Positions 6,443 through 9,028 of a stretch of 9,028 nt of DNA are shown here, piece by piece. Origin of the DNA: Chamaesiphon sp. (GTDB lineage Bacteria > Cyanobacteriota > Cyanobacteriia > Cyanobacteriales > Chamaesiphonaceae); assembly GCA_020059425.1 (NCBI GenBank), contig JAGVCD010000428.1, positions 1 to 9,028 on the forward strand, written 5' to 3'. A program made the position numbers and the translations under genes. Position 1 is the first letter of the stretch. Each line of letters starts with the position of its first letter. The notes beneath the pieces were generated by a model, which saw only the letters and a program-made list of their open reading frames with translations, did no database searches and was not told the DNA's origin.

Positions 6443-7396
6443 TTGATTTCTTCAACTGTTTTCTCTGGTGGCGGCTTGGCCGACATTGGCTTAATTTCTG
6501 CTGGCCACCGGGTAGCTTGGGCGATCGAATACCATCAACCAGCCGCCCAAATTTATCAGTTAAACTTTGGTCATAATCCACTCCAAGACCTCTTAAAAGC
6601 TAATCCCGCCGACTACTGCACCCCGGACTATTTTCACCTGAGTAGCCCCTGCCAATCTTTTAGCGCTGGCAATATTAATGGCGTGGAACATGACGGCGAT
6701 TTAGCCCTGGCTCAAAAATGCGCCGACTTTATCCGCTGGCATCAACCAGAGAAACTGTCGATCGAGAACGTCCCGGCCTATAACAACTCTAAATCCTTTG
6801 AACTCTTAAAAACCGCGATTACTTGCATTTATCCTCACGTCACCATTGACACCGTAGATTTCGCCACTTTTGGGGTACCCCAGCATCGGCGGCGGCTAAT
6901 ATTACGCGCTAGCTTCGACCAAATCCAGCCGCTCTACCTATCTCAGACCCACAGCAAACAGCCGGATTTATTCACAAAATCCTTTGTGGGTTGGTGGGAA
7001 GTAATTCAGGATTTGATTGATGATTTTAAAGTCAGCCCCTTAACGGATAAAGAGCGATCGGCTATTGCTATTGGGCAACCTCAAGCACCATTTTTAATCC
7101 AAAGATTTGGCGACCGAGGTAATAGATCACTCACGATTAGAGCAGCCCATGAACCCTGCTGGACAATCTTAGCCAGTCGCGGCGGAGATACAAAATCTGG
7201 GAACCGGACGAGGGTTATTGATGTGGTAACAGCAGATGGAGTTTGTCGGTCTTTGAACCTACGGGCTGTGGCTAGACTGATGAGTTGCCCGGATACTTAC
7301 AGCTTTCCAGTTGGTGCCCAGTGGCATGAATGCTGGCGGGTGTTGGGCAATGGAGTACCACCGCTGGCCATGAAGGCGATTGTTAAGTCTTTTTAA
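6443..7396 (+). CDS. DNA (cytosine-5-)-methyltransferase, solitary
   Basis: 317 residues; it transfers a methyl group from S-adenosylmethionine to cytosine C5 in a specific DNA sequence. Motif I is FSGGGLADIGL (7-17), binding the cofactor. Motif IV is SSPCQSFS (67-74) with catalytic C70; the usual first Pro of PPCQ is Ser here. Motif VI is ENV (108-110), motif VIII QHRRR (147-151), and motif IX lies in RSLNLRAVARLM (269-280). Motif X is GNGVPPLAMKAI (303-314). The region between VIII and IX, about 160-260, is the target-recognition part and is short. The start is TTG at 6443: the in-frame stop at 6416 and motif I at residue 7 leave little choice. No restriction endonuclease gene is visible, so it is an orphan enzyme, as is common on phages and plasmids. 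The target site cannot be read from the sequence. Confidence 0.92.
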   Translation: MISSTVFSGGGLADIGLISAGHRVAWAIEYHQPAAQIYQLNFGHNPLQDLLKANPADYCTPDYFHLSSPCQSFSAGNINGVEHDGDLALAQKCADFIRWHQPEKLSIENVPAYNNSKSFELLKTAITCIYPHVTIDTVDFATFGVPQHRRRLILRASFDQIQPLYLSQTHSKQPDLFTKSFVGWWEVIQDLIDDFKVSPLTDKERSAIAIGQPQAPFLIQRFGDRGNRSLTIRAAHEPCWTILASRGGDTKSGNRTRVIDVVTADGVCRSLNLRAVARLMSCPDTYSFPVGAQWHECWRVLGNGVPPLAMKAIVKSF

Positions 7397-7443
7397 TTGC
7401 CACGTAAACGGGCTATAGTATATGGATTATTTTAGTTAAAACC

Positions 7444-7656
7444 ATGCCAGTCAAAAAAAAGCGCCGAGGAGCGCCACCAGGTAGCGTAAATAATCCTACC
7501 GGAAAAAATCAACATGCTAACGATCGGGGGAAAATGATTGGTTTTAGGATGCCTTTGGCCTTGGAGGAGAAATTTTTAGCCCGAGTTCAAGGGTTGAAAA
7601 TTACAAATACTCAGGCGGTTTGTATGGCGATCGAACAGTGGCTAGAAACTTCTTAA
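7444..7656 (+). CDS. Small ribbon-helix-helix-like DNA-binding protein
   Basis: 70 residues. A basic, flexible N-terminus (KKKRRGAPPGSVNNPTGKNQ, residues 4-23) precedes a compact module: strand KMIGFRMP (30-37), helix A (38-50) and helix B TNTQAVCMAIEQWLE (54-68), the pattern of RHH proteins such as CopG and Arc. These act as dimers and usually repress their own promoter or control plasmid copy number (established for the fold). It starts 47 bp after the methyltransferase stop; a -10-like TATAGT at 7414-7419 could give it a separate promoter, though no good -35 is seen. Its TAA stop interlocks with that of the convergent coiled-coil gene. Assignment to RHH is by pattern only. Confidence 0.65.
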   Translation: MPVKKKRRGAPPGSVNNPTGKNQHANDRGKMIGFRMPLALEEKFLARVQGLKITNTQAVCMAIEQWLETS

Positions 7657-7970
7657 ATATTGTTGGGGTCTTCATCTGTTCGACCTTCTAAATGCATCAG
7701 TCGTCTGTTTAAACGCCGAATTTGACGGGCGCTGTCCTCGCTTTTGCGCTCATTTCTAGCCAGGTCAACATCTAAGTCGTTCACATGTCCCCGAATAAAG
7801 TTGAAACCACCGCGCATGGTTGCTAGCAAGGTACCTTCTACTACTTCGGTACGATTTTCTAGGCTAGTCATTCGATTTTCTAAGCTAGTCATTCGTTCAT
7901 CCAATCTGATGACGACTTGTAAAACCTGGCTTAATTGATTTTCAATCCGTTCTAATCTTTCTTCTGACAT
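7653..7970 (-). CDS. Small coiled-coil protein, second gene of the RHH operon
   Basis: 105 residues, highly charged. Residues 1-46 have a heptad pattern, including a perfect tandem MTSLENR MTSLENR (27-40). A break with Gly (MRGGFNFIRGHVND, 52-65) separates this from a second helix rich in Arg (66-96). No catalytic motif, signal or clear membrane segment. AGGA (7981-7978) lies seven bases before the ATG and overlaps the last codon of the upstream RHH gene, so translation is probably coupled. Position behind an RHH gene recalls antitoxin-toxin or partition-adaptor pairs, but nothing in the sequence identifies a toxin. The stop overlaps the opposite gene by four bases (TTAA). Confidence 0.65.
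   Translation of the reverse strand: MSEERLERIENQLSQVLQVVIRLDERMTSLENRMTSLENRTEVVEGTLLATMRGGFNFIRGHVNDLDVDLARNERKSEDSARQIRRLNRRLMHLEGRTDEDPNNI
7852..7893 (-). repeat. 21-bp tandem duplication in the coiled-coil gene
   Basis: Bases 7852-7872 and 7873-7893 are the same 21-mer with one difference (G or A at position 11). Each encodes the heptad of the MTSLENR repeat. It is recent or gene-converted, in contrast to the old duplication in the tape-measure-like gene. Confidence 0.85.
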
Positions 7971-7974
7971 TTAT

Positions 7975-8169
7975 CTATCCTATATTTTTAAAACTTGATT
8001 TGTACGCTCTAATGGCTTGCCGGACATGGTAACTAGTACCTTCTGGCAACGACCTCAACCAGTCCTTATCGTCAGGGTCGATTTTAGCCGTTACAATTAC
8101 GGGCTTTTGGTCGCAGTCTGGAGCTAGGTTAGGCCGTAGGCCGCTAGTATTGCGTTGATGGGTTGACAT
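7975..8169 (-). CDS. Ribbon-helix-helix repressor-like protein
   Basis: 64 residues. The N-terminal 22 residues look disordered. Strand PVIVTAKID (23-31), helix A PDDKDWLRSL (32-41) and helix B TSYHVRQAIRAYK (45-57) fit an RHH DNA-binding domain; the strand would contact the major groove in a dimer. The ATG sits at the edge of an array of three small palindromes (8168-8203), which suggests autorepression, as for CopG and RHH antitoxins. No Shine-Dalgarno sequence is visible, so translation may depend on a very short leader. The downstream coiled-coil gene follows after four bases. The gene upstream on this strand, the SWIM protein, ends 47 bp before it. Confidence 0.65.
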   Translation of the reverse strand: MSTHQRNTSGLRPNLAPDCDQKPVIVTAKIDPDDKDWLRSLPEGTSYHVRQAIRAYKSSFKNIG

Positions 8170-8203
8170 ACTGAGTATAGACTTAATAAGTATACTCAGT
8201 ATA
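8168..8203 (-). promoter_or_regulatory. Operator array and -10 boxes of the RHH operon
   Basis: Three odd-centred palindromes lie in a row: ATACTGAGTAT (centre 8173), ACTTAATAAGT (centre 8186) and TATACTCAGTATA (centre 8197), at 13 and 11 bp spacing. The outer two also form a perfect 12-bp inverted repeat (8168-8179 with 8191-8202). The minus strand carries TATACT three times (8179-8174, 8194-8189, 8203-8198), each a good -10 match, so binding would cover the promoter. The -35 is unclear. Confidence 0.6.
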
Positions 8204-8216
8204 CCACGTATTAAGA

Positions 8217-8753
8217 TTAATAATTAGCCCAATGAGCTAGGCGGGGGCGCGGCGCGGCTTTGGTACTTGACCTCACAAACTGTACTGGGTCGATCGCGGC
8301 GGTGTGGTGACAAAATACTTTTCTATTCATTGCCTTGAAAAATACTGGCACCTCGCGCTGTAAGCGATTACTGCGCAAGCGGTATAACATGCATTCACAT
8401 TTCAGCTGGCCGCTGGGCTGACGATGTACCGCGTAAAAGGGCTGTTGACTGCCTTGGACTAGATAGATAGTGGCGCTCTCTTGCTTGACCTCTAAGCCGA
8501 TTGATCGCATATTTGCCCGGTAGATTACGAAATTAGCTAAGGTGCTGTAGGCCACAATTCCGACCTGCTTGATCCATAAACCATTAGCCCAAAACTGCAC
8601 ATCTAAATCCTGAGTCTTAAAGCGCTGTTCCCATTCTGGGCGATCGCACCAGCGGGATAAAAAATCGGCTACATCGCGCTTTGGTACTAATTGGCTAATT
8701 AATTGACTGGATGGATTTTTTAATAGTCCATAACTGGCGGCATCTTTTGGCAT
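8217..8753 (-). CDS. SWIM-type zinc-finger protein, hypothetical
   Basis: 178 residues. The pattern C119-x-C121, then 26 residues, then C148-x-H150 in FCHHTAA matches the SWIM zinc finger (CxCxnCxH), preceded by the usual strands FYAVHRQPSGQLKC. SWIM domains bind DNA or proteins and occur in MuDR transposases, Swi2/Snf2 helicases and many bacterial proteins. There is no helicase or transposase domain here, so this is a stand-alone finger with an N-terminal part (1-100) that I do not recognise, including WEQRFKTQDLDVQFWANGLW. AAGG four bases before the ATG supports the start. A consensus promoter lies 34-62 bp upstream, inside the symmetric divergent region shared with the HTH gene at 8880. 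Similar small proteins are, to my memory, frequent on cyanobacterial accessory elements. Confidence 0.7.
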   Translation of the reverse strand: MPKDAASYGLLKNPSSQLISQLVPKRDVADFLSRWCDRPEWEQRFKTQDLDVQFWANGLWIKQVGIVAYSTLANFVIYRANMRSIGLEVKQESATIYLVQGSQQPFYAVHRQPSGQLKCECMLYRLRSNRLQREVPVFFKAMNRKVFCHHTAAIDPVQFVRSSTKAAPRPRLAHWANY

Positions 8754-8786
8754 AAAACCTTATGGGATATACGATAACATGCTTTA

Positions 8787-8815
8787 ATTATAGCTTGCAT
8801 TAAACAAGTTAACAA
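8787..8815 (-). promoter_or_regulatory. Promoter of the SWIM-finger gene
   Basis: On the minus strand TTGTTA (8815-8810), a 17-bp spacer and TATAAT (8792-8787). The predicted start is near 8780, with a leader of about 27 nt. The 12-mer TAACATGCTTTA (8775-8786) covers the start site and is identical to that at 4707-4718. Confidence 0.6.
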
Positions 8816-8823
8816 GCTATAAT
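8795..8823 (+). promoter_or_regulatory. Promoter of the right-end HTH gene
   Basis: TTGCAT (8795-8800), a 17-bp spacer and TATAAT (8818-8823). The predicted start is near 8830, about 50 nt before the ATG at 8880. It overlaps the opposite promoter almost completely. Confidence 0.6.
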
Positions 8824-8879
8824 GATAGATAAGAAAGGGGTGCAAAAGCCATACACGGTAATCATTTAAGGTATTTAAA

Positions 8880-9028
8880 ATGGAACATAAAACAGCGGAA
8901 GCATTGCAGTTAGTTGACCGCCATTATCAGGCCGGGTTTGAACTGAGCGAGGCGATCGAATGGACGGCTGAACAGCTAGGCATTAGCCGCCGATTAATTA
9001 CCAAATGGGTAAAGGCCGATCGGGGAGA
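8880..9028 (+). CDS. Helix-turn-helix protein, 3' end cut by the window edge
   Basis: 49 residues are visible from an ATG with AAGG (8868-8871) eight bases before it. Residues 28-43 (WTAEQLGISRRLITKW) are a classic helix-turn-helix, with A-x-x-L-G-I-S and a recognition helix ending in KWVK. The first 27 residues appear helical. What follows is outside the window, so it could be a transcription regulator, a transposase-like protein or a replication protein. Being read divergently from the SWIM gene across a symmetric promoter, it is a natural candidate for the regulator of that promoter (inference). Confidence 0.6.
   Translation, partial: MEHKTAEALQLVDRHYQAGFELSEAIEWTAEQLGISRRLITKWVKADRG

Larger units (their letters stand above)
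8787..8823. repeat. 11-bp inverted repeat carrying both divergent -10 boxes
   Basis: ATTATAGCTTG (8787-8797) and CAAGCTATAAT (8813-8823) are exact reverse complements around a 15-bp spacer containing GTTAA. Each arm contains a TATAAT box reading outward, so one dimeric regulator bound at the symmetry centre could switch both genes together. Confidence 0.75.

Noticed and set aside
6443..7396. A restriction-modification system
   Set aside because: No endonuclease gene is recognisable on either side; neighbours are DUF5895 and a small RHH-like protein.
7744..7938. 64-residue plus-strand open frame
   Set aside because: It is antisense to the coiled-coil gene and its repeat simply mirrors the 21-bp tandem duplication there.

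Overview
The window most likely comes from a cyanobacterial accessory replicon: a plasmid, a phage-plasmid, or a plasmid that has taken up phage genes. The cyanobacterial palindrome HIP1 (GCGATCGC) occurs at least seven times (starts at 90, 1949, 3304, 3574, 4767, 6260 and 8640), where about 0.14 would be expected by chance, and its core CGATCG is scattered through every gene. A DUF5895-type gene, a family mostly known from cyanobacteria, fits this. No rRNA, tRNA, CRISPR array, insertion sequence or complete phage structural cluster is visible.

Layout. Bases 1-1620 (+) hold the 3' part of a gene whose N-terminal winged-helix DNA-binding domain runs off the left edge. It looks like a replication initiator or replisome organiser. 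Just after the DNA-binding domain its coding DNA carries three repeats at exact 21-bp spacing, a 12-bp inverted repeat and an AT-rich block, so a replication origin inside the gene, as in the lambda O gene, is possible. Bases 1600-4653 (-) encode a 1017-residue tape-measure-like tail protein that meets the first gene tail to tail with a 21-bp coding overlap. No other tail gene is present. Bases 4654-4840 are a divergent promoter region. On the plus strand follow an unrecognised 165-residue protein (4841-5338), the DUF5895 protein (5385-6341), a strong hairpin, a solitary C5-cytosine DNA methyltransferase starting with TTG directly behind an 18-bp perfect palindrome (6443-7396), and a small ribbon-helix-helix (RHH) type protein (7444-7656). 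On the minus strand, a second RHH protein (8169-7975) and a coiled-coil protein (7970-7653) form a tight operon with an operator-like palindrome array at its start. A SWIM zinc-finger protein (8753-8217, minus) and a helix-turn-helix gene cut by the right edge (8880 onward, plus) are read from a symmetric bidirectional promoter centred near 8805.

How the parts may work together (inference). The replication-type protein, two small RHH regulators, the HTH protein and the SWIM protein look like maintenance and control functions. The methyltransferase would modify the element or the host. The two divergent promoter regions, 4 kb apart, share TTGCATT, GTTAAC, TATAATG and the 12-mer TAACATGCTTTA, so one regulator may control both the tail-gene region and the right-end genes. 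The most interesting points are the possible intragenic origin, the lone tape-measure gene with an old selected internal duplication, the shared promoter module, and the RHH operator array.
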